This document shows, piece after piece, positions 53,553 through 63,036 of a stretch of DNA of 64,000 nucleotides. Made by a program: the position numbers and the translations under genes. Where the stretch lies: NCBI RefSeq assembly GCF_001048695.1, contig NZ_CVRB01000006.1:1-64000 (forward strand), in the 5' to 3' direction. Each line of letters begins with the position of its first letter. The stretch's first letter is position 1. This DNA is from Neobacillus massiliamazoniensis. GTDB lineage: Bacteria > Bacillota > Bacilli > Bacillales > Cytobacillaceae. A model generated the notes under the pieces. The model was not told the DNA's origin. It saw nothing but the letters and a program-made list of their open reading frames with translations, and ran no database searches.

Positions 53553-53583
53553 AAGTTTGTTAGGGCGGTTTTAAAAAAAATAA

Positions 53584-53822
53584 AAAAGCCCCTACTGGTT
53601 TTCCAGTAGGGACGAATTGATTTCGCGGTACCACCCTAGTTGTGAACAGTCTTGTTCACCTCTCCATTTTGTTAACGATCATATGACCGTCTTTCCCTTC
53701 ACAAGAATATCTCCTTGCTACGAAAAAGAAGCTCCAGGATTGTAATTCATGTTGATCTTTGTACTGATTTGCACCACCATCAGCTCTCTTGAACAGGGAG
53801 ATCATCCACTACTTATTTCCTT
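53584..53822 (-). promoter_or_regulatory. T-box riboswitch 4 (gene-proximal), Tyr specifier
   Basis: On the minus strand: Stem I with the AGAGAGCTGATGGTGGTG distal bulge region, specifier UAC (53742-53744) in AATTACAATCC, antiterminator T-box AGGGTGGTACCGCG, and terminator CCCTACTGG-AAAA-CCAGTAGGG with T run. Most diverged of the four copies (for example ATATCTCCTTG instead of GACTCTTTG). Confidence 0.93.
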
Positions 53823-53857
53823 TCATTGCTTTGCATCTTATTAAATTTTGAATATAA

Positions 53858-54096
53858 AAAAGTCCCTACTGGTTTTCCAGTAGGGACGAATTGATTTCGC
53901 GGTACCACCCTAGTTGTGAACAGTCTTGTTCACCTCTCGATTTTGTTAACGATCGTATGACCGTCTTTCCCTTCACAAAGACGACTCTTTGCTACGAAAA
54001 AGAAGCTCCAGGATTGTAATTCATGTTGATCTTTGTACTGATTTGCACCACCATCAGCTCTCTTGAACAGGGAGATCATCCACTACTTATTTCCTT
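53858..54096 (-). promoter_or_regulatory. T-box riboswitch 3, Tyr specifier
   Basis: Same parts as its neighbours: specifier UAC at 54016-54018, AGGGTGGTACCGCG and a complete terminator. Terminators are spaced exactly 274 bp apart. Confidence 0.93.
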
Positions 54097-54131
54097 TCAT
54101 TGCTTTGCATCTTATTAAATTTTGAATATAA

Positions 54132-54370
54132 AAAAGTCCCTACTGGTTTTCCAGTAGGGACGAATTGATTTCGCGGTACCACCCTAGTTGTGAACAGTCT
54201 TGTTCACCTCTCGATTTTGTTAACGATCGTATGACCGTCTTTCCCTTCACAAAGACGACTCTTTGCTACGAAAAAGAAGCTCCAGGATTGTAATTCATGT
54301 TGATCTTTGTACTGATTTACACCACCATCAGCTCTCTTGAACAGGGAGATCATCCACTACTTGTTTCCTT
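54132..54370 (-). promoter_or_regulatory. T-box riboswitch 2, Tyr specifier
   Basis: Specifier UAC at 54290-54292. Shares TTTACACC in the distal loop with copy 1 (others have TTTGCACC), otherwise almost identical to copy 3. Confidence 0.93.
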
Positions 54371-54405
54371 TCATTGCTTTGCATCTTATTAATTTTTGAA
54401 TATAA

Positions 54406-54645
54406 AAAAGTCCCTACTGGTTTTCCAGTAGGGACGAATTGATTTCGCGGTACCACCCTAGTTGTGAACAGTCTTGTTCACCTCTCGATTTTGTTAACGA
54501 TCAATATGACCGTCTTTCCCTTCACAAAGACGACTCTTTGCTACGAAAAAGAAGCTCCAGGATTGTAATTCATGTTGATCTTTGTACTGATTTACACCAC
54601 CATCAGCTCTCTTGAACAGGGAGATCATCCACTACTCGTGTTCCT
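54406..54645 (-). promoter_or_regulatory. T-box riboswitch 1 (promoter-proximal), Tyr specifier
   Basis: Specifier UAC at 54565-54567. It has a one-base insertion (CAATATGACC) relative to copies 2 and 3, and its upstream edge loses the common TTTGCATCTTATTAA sequence, showing where the tandem array ends. Confidence 0.93.
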
Positions 54646-54678
54646 TTCAATGCCGAACATATAATTATTATTTTTCAT

Positions 54679-54708
54679 ATTATATATTTTTTAAAGTTGA
54701 TAAGTCAA
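54679..54708 (-). promoter_or_regulatory. Sigma-A promoter of the aromatic operon
   Basis: On the minus strand TTGACT, 18 bp, TATAAT, ending ~35 bp before Stem I of the first T-box. The only good promoter seen in front of the four leaders. Confidence 0.75.
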
Positions 54709-54719
54709 CAATTTTTTTC

Positions 54720-55048
54720 AAATAAATGAACATAACCCTCTTTTGTAGTTTACTTCATTTTAGCAAACGTACGTTCCTATGACGATGAAATTTTGGAATA
54801 ATAAATCCGTTTTATAATCAAAAATATTTTCCGCTCAAACCAGATTGATTAACCACTAATAATACTTTTCCTTAATCCGTTAAATGGCCCTAAAATGAAA
54901 TTAGACGCGTTCCTTATTAAAGAAAAGTGCCCGATTGTTGAAGATTAATCTTTAATTCCAATTTGAATATGAAGGTTGGTTTTAGAGTATATCATCCTAA
55001 GCTCTATTAAAGCTACCACTAGCGGGGAAGTTCCAGCACCGTGCTTCT
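54720..55048. other. Intergenic region with repeat
   Basis: Holds GACGCGTTCC ... GCCCGATTGTTGAAGAT (54903-54948), a near copy of 18695-18730, and nothing else recognisable. Confidence 0.5.
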
Positions 55049-55966
55049 TCATCGTCCACTAAAAACTTTAACTGAGGAGTGCGGATAAGACCTCAAATTT
55101 GGAAGAGAAATGATTAAGGTTCCAAGGATAATCGTCAATGCACCTATACCAGACAACCACGAAAAAGTTTCATGATAAAAAACGACTCCCAGCACCATAG
55201 CAAGAATCGGTGAAACAAAAAGCCAGGTTGAAGGGAAAACAGGGTTTGTCTTGGAGACAAGCCAGTAATAAAGACTATGTCCGCCCATTGATCCAACTAC
55301 TATCAAATAAAGGGACGATCCGATTGCTGCCGGACTCACTAAAGTAGCCATTTGGAAATCCTCCGTCACAAAAGACAAAATCATTAACAGGATCCCGCCA
55401 TGCATCATTTGAACGGCATTTAAAGCAATTGGGGAAATTTTATCAAACTGATTGATTACCCTTTTCGAATAAATCGTTCCTGATGCATAAAACACCTCAC
55501 CTGCCATAATTAAGACACAGCCACCCAGCACCAAGGAATTAACAAGAAAAGAAAAGCTCGGTAAAATGAGGAGAAAGACCCCCGCTATTCCTACGAAACA
55601 TCCAATAAAGGAACTCGAATTTGCTTTCGTCTTTAAAATAAAAGCTTGAATCAGCAGTATCATCATCGGTCCGGTAGCTGATAAGACGGCTGCTGTTCCT
55701 GACGGGACAAACTGCTCTGCCCAATATAATGTGGCAAAAGTACCAAAAGTCAGCCCAATACCCGTCAATAGCATCTCCATACGAAAAAACATCCTTAGTG
55801 TAGTCTTTCTTTTTAACATCATAATGGCAAATACAATCAAACCTGCTAAAAAAAAGCGAAGACCTGCTGAGAAAAAAGGCGGCACGCCTGCATCAATCCC
55901 TATTTTTATCGCAAGAAAGGTCGTACTAAAAATCATACACATAAACAAATAACCAAACAATACCAT
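55049..55966 (-). CDS. EamA-family (DMT) transporter
   Basis: 305 aa from the ATG at 55966 (AAAGGAGGAATTTAC upstream). Ten membrane helices in two EamA repeats; the first repeat ends near FVPSGTAAVLSATGPMMILL and the second near WLFVSPILAMVLGVVFYHE. Probable metabolite exporter. Divergent from a MocR-type regulator 113 bp away, which likely controls it. Confidence 0.9.
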   Translation of the reverse strand: MVLFGYLFMCMIFSTTFLAIKIGIDAGVPPFFSAGLRFFLAGLIVFAIMMLKRKTTLRMFFRMEMLLTGIGLTFGTFATLYWAEQFVPSGTAAVLSATGPMMILLIQAFILKTKANSSSFIGCFVGIAGVFLLILPSFSFLVNSLVLGGCVLIMAGEVFYASGTIYSKRVINQFDKISPIALNAVQMMHGGILLMILSFVTEDFQMATLVSPAAIGSSLYLIVVGSMGGHSLYYWLVSKTNPVFPSTWLFVSPILAMVLGVVFYHETFSWLSGIGALTIILGTLIISLPNLRSYPHSSVKVFSGR

Positions 55967-56079
55967 GTAAATTCCTCCTTTTTGCTTAATTATAGGTGAA
56001 GGATAATAGAACAGATGAAAATCATTAGACCAGATTAAGGAGAAACGTGCTAAAATCAAAGGGATTGGGAGGGAAAAGA

Positions 56080-57477
56080 ATGAATGGAGATTACTTATTT
56101 AAACAAGTATACGATTATGTTTTACACCGAATCGAACTCAATGAATGGAATGAGAATGAAAAGCTCCCTTCAATTAGAAATTTAGCTAGTGAGATGAAGG
56201 TTCATCGCTTAACCGTATTAAAGGCCTACCAGCTTCTTAGACAGGAAAATAGAGTCTATGTCAAAGATAAATCCGGCTATTATGTCCAATCCCGTGAAAT
56301 TAATAAATTAGAAAGCCTGGTAAATCCGATCGTTTCTGCATATGTGCAAAAAAATCATTTATCGGAAATCCATCAGGTACCTGTTTCCTATCAATTTTCG
56401 CAGGCATTAATTGACCCTAATCTTTTGCCGAATCGCTTCATATCGGACTATGTAAAAAAAGTTTTTGATCTCTATCCAAAGGTTCTCTCCACCTACTCCA
56501 CCGTTCAAGGCGATCATGAACTGCGTCAAACACTTTCTGACTATTTTAATCAGCATTATAAAACGATTACACATCCAGATCATCTATTAATTACGTCCGG
56601 TTCCCAGCAAGCCATTCATCTGATTGCCCAGGCATTTGTAAAATCAAGAGACACTATCCTTTTGGAGCGGCCGAGCTATAGTTCTGCCATTGATATTTTT
56701 CGAGCACAAGGAGCCAATATTGTAACCGTCGATATCCATCCGTACGGATATGATTTAGAGCAGATTGAATTCATCATGAAAAAACACAAGCCTCGTCTGT
56801 TTTATCTGAATCCAACCTTCCATAATCCAACCGGATACACTGTCCCATTGGTCCAAAGAAAGCAATTAGTCCAGTTAGCCCAGCACTACCGTTGTCTGTT
56901 AATAGAAGACGATGCTTACTACGACATCTTTTTTGATCAGGAGCCTCCACCGCCCATGTATACCTATGATACTTCCGGCATGGTGATTTATATCAAAAGC
57001 TTTTGCAAATATGTATCACCAGGGTTGCGAATAGCCGTCATGATGAACGGTCAGTCTTCCGTGGTGAAATCTTTGCTAGCAGTAAAATCATTGGCCGATA
57101 ATGGATCACCCCTTTTAAATCAAAAGATTTTCCTGCATTACTTTTCATCTTCAAGGCTGCAACAACATGTTGAGAAACTGCGAATTGCGCTGCAAATACG
57201 AAAGGAAATCATGGAGGAAGAGCTGTCCGTAACAGATTGGCAATGGACCAGCCCAAATGGTGGCTTGAATTTATGGGTACTACTCCCAAGCCGCCTGTCA
57301 ACAGAAGACTTATTGGTCAAGAGTCTGGAGCAATCAATTTCCTTTGTTCCCGGCCAAATATGTGACCCCTTAAAGGAGCCATCCTCATGGCTTCGGTTAA
57401 GCTATTCCTATGCCAATGAAAAACAAATCTCGGACGGACTTAGGAAGTTTATTAATTTAGTACGCTCTACTCAATAA
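56080..57477 (+). CDS. MocR-family regulator (GntR HTH + aminotransferase domain)
   Basis: 465 aa from the ATG at 56080 (GGGAGG upstream). Residues ~1-75 are a GntR winged HTH (LPSIRNLASEMKVHRLTVLK); ~115-465 are a fold-type I aminotransferase-like domain with NPTFHNPTGY, EDDAYYD and a PLP lysine in SFCKYVSPGLR. Such proteins sense PLP or amino-compounds. Divergent from the EamA transporter, a common MocR arrangement. Confidence 0.92.
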   Translation: MNGDYLFKQVYDYVLHRIELNEWNENEKLPSIRNLASEMKVHRLTVLKAYQLLRQENRVYVKDKSGYYVQSREINKLESLVNPIVSAYVQKNHLSEIHQVPVSYQFSQALIDPNLLPNRFISDYVKKVFDLYPKVLSTYSTVQGDHELRQTLSDYFNQHYKTITHPDHLLITSGSQQAIHLIAQAFVKSRDTILLERPSYSSAIDIFRAQGANIVTVDIHPYGYDLEQIEFIMKKHKPRLFYLNPTFHNPTGYTVPLVQRKQLVQLAQHYRCLLIEDDAYYDIFFDQEPPPPMYTYDTSGMVIYIKSFCKYVSPGLRIAVMMNGQSSVVKSLLAVKSLADNGSPLLNQKIFLHYFSSSRLQQHVEKLRIALQIRKEIMEEELSVTDWQWTSPNGGLNLWVLLPSRLSTEDLLVKSLEQSISFVPGQICDPLKEPSSWLRLSYSYANEKQISDGLRKFINLVRSTQ

Positions 57478-57816
57478 GGGGTTGTATTAGGATAATACGA
57501 ATTTACAACATTAAGGATATTTCAATACTAAAAAGCCCAATTTCTCTGTATTAAATTAGAGAAATTGGGTTCTTATTTATTACTAAATTAAAGCGCCCTA
57601 TAATGGAATTAACCTTTTCTTTATAACTTTACTGCAAATTAAGATATTGTTAAGAGTTTTTCTTTATGATGATTATGGGAAGGATGGCAAGCGTGGCCGT
57701 CATTGTATTTGGCGTAGGTGGGGCCGATACATGGGATAGATGGAAATAAATAAGCATATACCCTTAATTGGGGTAAAAGTTCTTTTATCATATTTTAAAA
57801 AAGGTGGTATGATATT
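57478..57816. other. Intergenic region with terminator and tiny ORF
   Basis: Plus-strand hairpin at 57531-57571 (GCCCAATTTCTCT / AGAGAAATTGGGT). A 27-codon ORF at 57666-57749 (MMIMGRMASVAVIVFGVGGA, then DTWDRWK) has a single hydrophobic helix but a weak ribosome binding site; it may be a small peptide gene or a remnant. Confidence 0.4.
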
Positions 57817-58008
57817 ATGACTATTTTAAAAGAGCTTATTATCAGAGGTGTATTAGTTGTTGCATTAAATGATGCCATTATATTTTACTGGATTAGTAAA
57901 CATTCTCGGAAAATAACATTGCCATTAGCAATAGGAATTATAGTAATCACAAGTATCGCATTAGTAATTAATATTTGGTATTGTCTTTATCGAAACGGAA
58001 TTATATAA
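57817..58008 (+). CDS. Small membrane protein, 63 aa
   Basis: ATG behind AAAGGTGGTATG. Two hydrophobic helices (~8-25 and ~33-55) separated by SKHSRK, and a short tail. Unknown. A hairpin (GGTGAG-CAAATAA-CTCACC, 58033-58055) follows. Confidence 0.55.
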   Translation: MTILKELIIRGVLVVALNDAIIFYWISKHSRKITLPLAIGIIVITSIALVINIWYCLYRNGII

Positions 58009-58228
58009 ATGCAATTTTCTTTTAAAGTGTATTAAATGGTGAGCAAATAACTCACCATTAAATTTTATATAATATTTCAACATTGTATTAAAACATAGCT
58101 TAATTTATAAATATTTGTTTTCAACTTTCTCCATTTTTATCGATAAAATCTATCAAACCTATGGGATACATGGAACTTTTATAAGTCAATAGGCGCAGAA
58201 TGAACATATTGTGCATTTGAACTGACCA

Positions 58229-58477
58229 CTAGTTGAACAAAAAATACATTGCCCATTCTTTAAGATATGCGCACTTTAACGGAATAACAAGGAGTTCTAA
58301 TGCTTTGTTTTTCGTGAAATTACTCAGTGTTGTTTTTTCATCTTTAAATCCTATAATTCCGTAAGCTGTATCTCCTAATAATCGATCTGACAATGTAACA
58401 AATAAGCTCCAAAGGTTATCCACATCGATATTAATTTCAACAAAATGAGTAAATTTCTCTTCATGTATTGCTGTCAT
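58229..58477 (-). CDS. Hypothetical protein, 82 aa
   Basis: MTAIHEEKFTHFVEINIDVD at the N-terminus; the C-terminus (ALELLVIPLKCAYLKEWAMY) is hydrophobic. No clear ribosome binding site. It lies directly downstream of a DinB remnant and may itself be a fragment. Confidence 0.4.
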   Translation of the reverse strand: MTAIHEEKFTHFVEINIDVDNLWSLFVTLSDRLLGDTAYGIIGFKDEKTTLSNFTKNKALELLVIPLKCAYLKEWAMYFLFN

Positions 58478-58503
58478 AAAAATCGAAATTTCCTTCTGGG
58501 ACC

Positions 58504-58711
58504 CCTTTTATAAATTCCAACTTTCCTCAACGGCAACAATATGAAATAGGATCCTTAAAATAGATTTCACACCGCCTACTCTTTCCTTTACCAGTTCCTC
58601 AAAAGAGAGGATTGAACATAATTCAAACCATTCATCCCTTACCATCCAGTTATATTGAAAAAAGTGATTAAACGTATCTTCCTTTCCTAGTGAATCTGCT
58701 TTAAACTAATT
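58504..58711 (-). pseudogene. DinB-family gene remnant
   Basis: The minus strand reads HFFQYNWMVRDEWFELCS, then FEELVKERVGGVKSILRILF and HIVAVEESWNL, then TAA. This is the N-terminal half of a DinB protein (first metal His in FHIVAVE). No start codon is evident and the C-terminal helices with the HxxxH motif are missing. Confidence 0.65.
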
Positions 58712-58763
58712 CTATAAATATTCTAAAAATACCTTTTTTATGAAACCGGAGGGAAAATACCAT

Positions 58764-59315
58764 ATGATACCGATGAGACAGAAAAACTCTGAATGCACCG
58801 ACACTAAAAAAATAGCTAGCTTCTTAGAAACTGCAAAAACAGGTTATTTAGGATTAGCTGATGGAGCGATGCCATATGTCATACCTTTAAATTTTGTTTG
58901 GCTCAATGACGCCATTTACTTTCACGGCGCTTCAGAAGGAAGAAAAATAAACATCATCGAAGAAAATGCAAATGCTTGTTTTACCGTAAGCGAGGACCAA
59001 GGTACATTGACCGACCCTGTACCGGCGAAAACAGATACAGCTTTTATGAGTGTGATGATTTTTGGCATGGCAGAAAAAGTACAGGACCTGGAGGAAGCAA
59101 CTGAAGCAATGCAAAAAATGCTCGATAAATATGTACCTGGTTATTATGATCAACCGCTTGCTAGTACACATGTTGAAAAATATCGGTCATCACTTGGCAG
59201 CAAAACGGCTATTTATAAAATAAAGACCGTGGAATTAACTGCCAAAGAAAACCCAATACAACTAGAAAAATTATTCTATACTGGAAAAACAAGCCAAAAC
59301 GATATTTCCAATTAA
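58764..59315 (+). CDS. Pyridoxamine 5'-phosphate oxidase-like (NimA-type) flavoprotein
   Basis: 183 aa from the ATG at 58764 (CGGAGGG upstream). FMN-binding split barrel with [20 protein letters not shown] and [12 protein letters not shown]. NimA-type members can reduce nitroimidazoles; many have other or unknown roles. Single gene. Confidence 0.85.
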   Translation: MIPMRQKNSECTDTKKIASFLETAKTGYLGLADGAMPYVIPLNFVWLNDAIYFHGASEGRKINIIEENANACFTVSEDQGTLTDPVPAKTDTAFMSVMIFGMAEKVQDLEEATEAMQKMLDKYVPGYYDQPLASTHVEKYRSSLGSKTAIYKIKTVELTAKENPIQLEKLFYTGKTSQNDISN

Positions 59316-59359
59316 TTTACATATGGAAAACCTATTCGAATCCCCAAAAATTTAGTATG

Positions 59360-60197
59360 ATGTAGAGCAAGCTATGAAAAATTCCTTGAGCTTGCCGAAA
59401 TCAATAAGAATCAACATTTATACGCCTATGAAAAGCAAAAGGATTTTATCAAAAAGCAAGAAGAATTTATTGCTAAAAATAAAGCCCGCTATTCGGCAAC
59501 TGGACGTGCAAAGAGTCGTCAAAAGCAACTTGATCGACTTGAGCGGATTGACCGCCCAGAAACAGCTATGAAGCCAACATTTGAATTTAAGGAATCTCGC
59601 AGCAGTAGCCGATTTGTTTTTGACGCAAAGGATTTAGAAATTGGCTACTCCCACCCACTCCTTCCTAAGATGGATTTCACCATTGAACACGGTGAAAAAG
59701 TGGCGATAATTGGGTGTAATGGGGTTGGAAAATCGACTCTTCTTAAAACGATGCTTGGAAAAATTGAACCGTTAAATGGAAAGATTGAGCGCGGTGACTT
59801 CCTCTTCCCTTCTTATTTTGAACAAGAAGTAAAAGCTGGTGGAATCACACCGATTGATGATGTTTGGAACGCTTTCCCGCATATGGACCAGCACCAAGTT
59901 CGCGCTGCCCTTGCCCGCTGTGGTTTGAAAAATGAACACATCTCCCGTCCGCTTAATCAGCTGAGCGGTGGTGAACAAGCAAAAGTTCGTTTATGTAAGC
60001 TGATGATGAATGAATCCAACTGGATCTTATTCGATGAGCCGACAAACCACTTAGATGTGGATGCAAAAGCAGAGTTAAAAAGGGCTTTAAAAGCCTATAA
60101 AGGAACTATCGTTCTCGTCTGCCACGAACCGGACTTTTTCGAGGATTGGATCACAAAAGTCTGGAATGTAGAAGAATGGTCGCATCAAATAGTTTAA
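59360..60197 (+). pseudogene. Truncated ABC-F ATPase (C-terminal half only)
   Basis: Open from 59360 with no start, reading SYEKFLELAEINKNQHLYAY (linker), then a full second ABC domain: Walker A GCNGVGKST, signature LSGGEQAKVRL, Walker B WILFDEPTNHLD and H-loop VCHEPD. The first ABC domain (~300 codons) is missing. An internal ATG at 59568 could give a single-domain protein, but ABC-F proteins need both. Closest in layout to YkpA/YbiT-type ABC-F. A terminator follows. Confidence 0.8.
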
Positions 60198-60213
60198 TAA
60201 TAGTAATTTTCGG

Positions 60214-60248
60214 TCGCTTAACATGTTTAAGCGACCATTTTTGATTTA
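60214..60248 (+). terminator. Rho-independent terminator
   Basis: GGTCGCTTAA ... TTAAGCGACC followed by ATTTTTG, 17 bp after the ABC-F fragment. The remaining gap to 60635 is AT-rich; a 40-codon ORF at ~60475 lacks a ribosome binding site. Confidence 0.7.
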
Positions 60249-60635
60249 TTAACACGTTTTCGGTCGTTTATCCATATTCTAATTTACTCACTGATACAAA
60301 GAAGAGCCTGATATTCTTCGCTATAAACAAACTAACAAACTGCTAGCACACTGATATCCAATTGATACAACTTGATATGTACTGAAATAAAGAGATTCTG
60401 ATTTGAAAGTAATGAATCATTACGTCCTTTTCCTATTGTTTACATTACTATAATTGTGTAAAAATTCACCATTAATGAATCACCTTTTTTATGAAAGCGT
60501 TTTTCTAAAAACTGCTTTGGTTCTTTTTAGAATTGCAGATAGTTATTGGTTGCATACTATTACCAACATGGGTAATAATTGCTTTGAAACATAATTTTTC
60601 ATCTTATGGAAGTTCAACTAAGGAGTGGAGATTAT

Positions 60636-61802
60636 ATGAAAACAAAATCAGCTTTACCCATTTTGTTTATCGTAATGTTTTTAGTTATGGTTGGCTTTGG
60701 AATCATTATTCCTGTTTTACCGTTTTACGCTAAACAAATTGGGGCAAATCCTACAGAACTAGGTCTATTAATGTCGGTTTATTCCCTTATGCAACTTATT
60801 TTCGCGCCAATTTGGGGTCAGGTATCCGACCGTATCGGGCGAAAACCCGTTATGATGATTGGGATTGCTGGACTAGCGGTCTCCTTCTTTATTCAAGCCA
60901 TTTCAACGACACTATGGATGTTATTTGTGGCAAGAATTATTGGAGGAATCCTTTCATCTGCTAACATGCCTACTGCAATGGCATATGTTGCCGATATTAC
61001 AACAGAAGAAAATCGCGGGAGAGGAATGGGAGTTGTTGGTGCAGCAACAGGCTTAGGCTTTGTTTTCGGTCCGGCGATTGGAGGCATTTTTTCCACAATA
61101 AGCTTGAGTACACCGTTTTATATTGCGAGTGTGTCTTCATTTATTACGCTTTTCCTAGTATTTCTTTTACTAAAAGAATCAAAACACGACAGAACCACAT
61201 CTCAAGTTAAGAAAACTTCGATTTGGCAGGCATTTAATCGTTCAGGTTCCATTTTATTTTTCGTACAGTTATTAATTTCATTATCTTTATCCGGTTTGGA
61301 AGCGACATTTGCATACTTTGGTGCCAAAGAAGCAGGTTTGGACTCAACACAGCTTGGTTATATATTTATGATTATGGGCTTTGGAAGTGCGATTGTACAA
61401 GGTGGTTTAGTCGGCAGATTAACGAAGAAATACGGTGATAGGGCTGTCATTCAAGGTGGAATGGTTGTATCCGCAATCGGTTTTGGCTTAATTTTGCTTG
61501 TTCATAGTTTTACAACAGCGGCAATCTACCTAACGATTTTTGGTCTAGGAAATGGCGTTATCCGACCAAGTGTTTCTTCTTTAATAACAAAAACATCTAC
61601 GGCAGGACATGGAAGTGCAACAGGGCTTTTGTCTTCTTTTGATTCGTTAGGAAGGATTATTGGACCGACATTAGGTGGCTGGTTATTTTCGGTGGCGTTT
61701 AGACTTCCTTATATTTCTGGAGCCATTATTACGATCGTTGCACTTATTTTGTTTCAAGTTTATCGGCCGCAAGAAAAAACGGTTGGATCTACTAATATGT
61801 AA
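60636..61802 (+). CDS. MFS multidrug/tetracycline-type efflux transporter
   Basis: 388 aa from the ATG at 60636 (AAGGAGTGGAG upstream). Twelve membrane helices, motif A GQVSDRIGRKP between TM2 and TM3, and a motif C-like GAATGLGFVFGPAIGG in TM5, as in drug:H+ antiporter family 1 (TetA/YwoG type). Substrate unknown. An exported-protein gene follows 80 bp downstream. Confidence 0.9.
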   Translation: MKTKSALPILFIVMFLVMVGFGIIIPVLPFYAKQIGANPTELGLLMSVYSLMQLIFAPIWGQVSDRIGRKPVMMIGIAGLAVSFFIQAISTTLWMLFVARIIGGILSSANMPTAMAYVADITTEENRGRGMGVVGAATGLGFVFGPAIGGIFSTISLSTPFYIASVSSFITLFLVFLLLKESKHDRTTSQVKKTSIWQAFNRSGSILFFVQLLISLSLSGLEATFAYFGAKEAGLDSTQLGYIFMIMGFGSAIVQGGLVGRLTKKYGDRAVIQGGMVVSAIGFGLILLVHSFTTAAIYLTIFGLGNGVIRPSVSSLITKTSTAGHGSATGLLSSFDSLGRIIGPTLGGWLFSVAFRLPYISGAIITIVALILFQVYRPQEKTVGSTNM

Positions 61803-61881
61803 TTATTGTTGGTATATGCTTTTAAGACATGCATAAAATGAGTTACGAGGATGATGTAATTTCGTTAAAGGAGACGGAGAA

Positions 61882-62205
61882 ATGAAGTCGAAAACTTTTA
61901 GAAATGGATTGTTTCTCTTCCTTACTTTAGGACTCGTAGCTTACTTGGATTCCCCTTTTTCGTTCTTAAATATTAATTATGCCTATATGGCTGACCAACC
62001 AGTTATTGCCCAACTCGCTAAGGTCGATCCTCCTCAAGATGTACCTGTTATGGAGGAGAAATTAGAGAAATCCGAAAAAGTTGATGGCTATATTGTTGAA
62101 ACCTATCAGGAATTTGAAGTGTATAGGGATCAATTTGGCAAAGTCACAAAAAGAGTACCAACATCGAAAACTGAGACATTAAAGTATTGGGACGGTAATA
62201 AGTGA
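61882..62205 (+). CDS. Secreted or membrane-anchored hypothetical protein, 107 aa
   Basis: N-terminal signal/anchor (MKSKTFRNGLFLFLTLGLVA) then a short polar domain (KVDGYIVETYQEFEVYRDQF, GKVTKRVPTSKTE). ATG behind AAAGGAGACGGAG. Unrecognised. Terminator follows at 62217. Confidence 0.65.
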   Translation: MKSKTFRNGLFLFLTLGLVAYLDSPFSFLNINYAYMADQPVIAQLAKVDPPQDVPVMEEKLEKSEKVDGYIVETYQEFEVYRDQFGKVTKRVPTSKTETLKYWDGNK

Positions 62206-62216
62206 TAAAAAACATT

Positions 62217-62250
62217 AAAAAGGCTGTCATGCTCGACAGCCTTTTTATAC
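62217..62250. terminator. Bidirectional terminator between convergent genes
   Basis: AAAAAGGCTGTC-ATGCTC-GACAGCCTTTTT serves both the exported-protein gene and hpt; the hpt stop codon overlaps its edge. Confidence 0.85.
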
Positions 62251-62772
62251 TTCCTTTACAGTAGCTATGTATGGCAGATTTCTGTACAATTCTGCATAGT
62301 CAATTCCGTATCCGATAATGAATTTATCTGGAATAACAAATCCTACATAATCTGCTTTTAAGTCGACCTTGCGGCGTTCAGGTTTATCAAGCAAGGTACA
62401 TATTTTCAAGGACTTTGGTTTATGAAGCTGAAAATGCTCCTTTAAAAAGTTTAGCGTTAAGCCAGAATCGATTATATCCTCTACCAGCACGACGTTTTTA
62501 CCAGTAATGTTTACATCGATATCCTTTAACAGTCTTACTTTCCCAGTAGTTACGGTTTGACGCCCGTAACTCGAAGCCATCACAAAATCAACCGTCACTT
62601 TCCCTTTTAGCTCTCTAATTAAGTCTGCTGCAAAGACAAATGCGCCTTTTAGGACAATAATCAATACAATGGGTTCATCTTGGAAATCCTGACGTATTTG
62701 TGCACCGATTTCTTCCACTTTTTGCTTCAATTGTTCTTCCGTTAGTAAAATGCTATCTATTTCGTATGCCAT
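62245..62772 (-). CDS. hpt: Hypoxanthine phosphoribosyltransferase
   Basis: 175 aa, normal length. PRPP-binding VVLVEDIIDSGLTL (~94-107) and ASSYG loop; DYVGFVIPDKFIIGYG in the C-terminal part. Salvages hypoxanthine/guanine. In most Bacillaceae hpt lies between tilS and ftsH; this one stands alone, so it may be a second copy. Confidence 0.92.
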   Translation of the reverse strand: MAYEIDSILLTEEQLKQKVEEIGAQIRQDFQDEPIVLIIVLKGAFVFAADLIRELKGKVTVDFVMASSYGRQTVTTGKVRLLKDIDVNITGKNVVLVEDIIDSGLTLNFLKEHFQLHKPKSLKICTLLDKPERRKVDLKADYVGFVIPDKFIIGYGIDYAELYRNLPYIATVKEV

Positions 62773-63036
62773 ATTCTTACCTTTCTAGTATGTATTTATT
62801 GTTAAAACATTTAAGAAGCAATATCAATTCTATACTATAGAGAATAAATTTCAAGGTCATAACTCTATTTAAAGGTTAGCTTTTGCAATTTGCTCATTCC
62901 TAGTTCTTTCTATTGAATCTTATTTTTGTACCTGAAATTCAATGTGTTAGACAAAAGTCCTAAAAGATAAAGTTGTGAATATAGACTTAGTTTTTCTGTA
63001 TTAAATAAAAATTCCATAGAATTATTCAAAGAAAGG

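Noticed and set aside
53560-54660. Tandem repeat array as CRISPR or satellite
   Set aside because: Units are 274 bp, each with T-box and terminator signatures, and there are no short unique spacers. They are riboswitches.
60533-60733. 66-codon plus-strand ORF
   Set aside because: Overlaps the start of the MFS gene in another frame; no site of its own.
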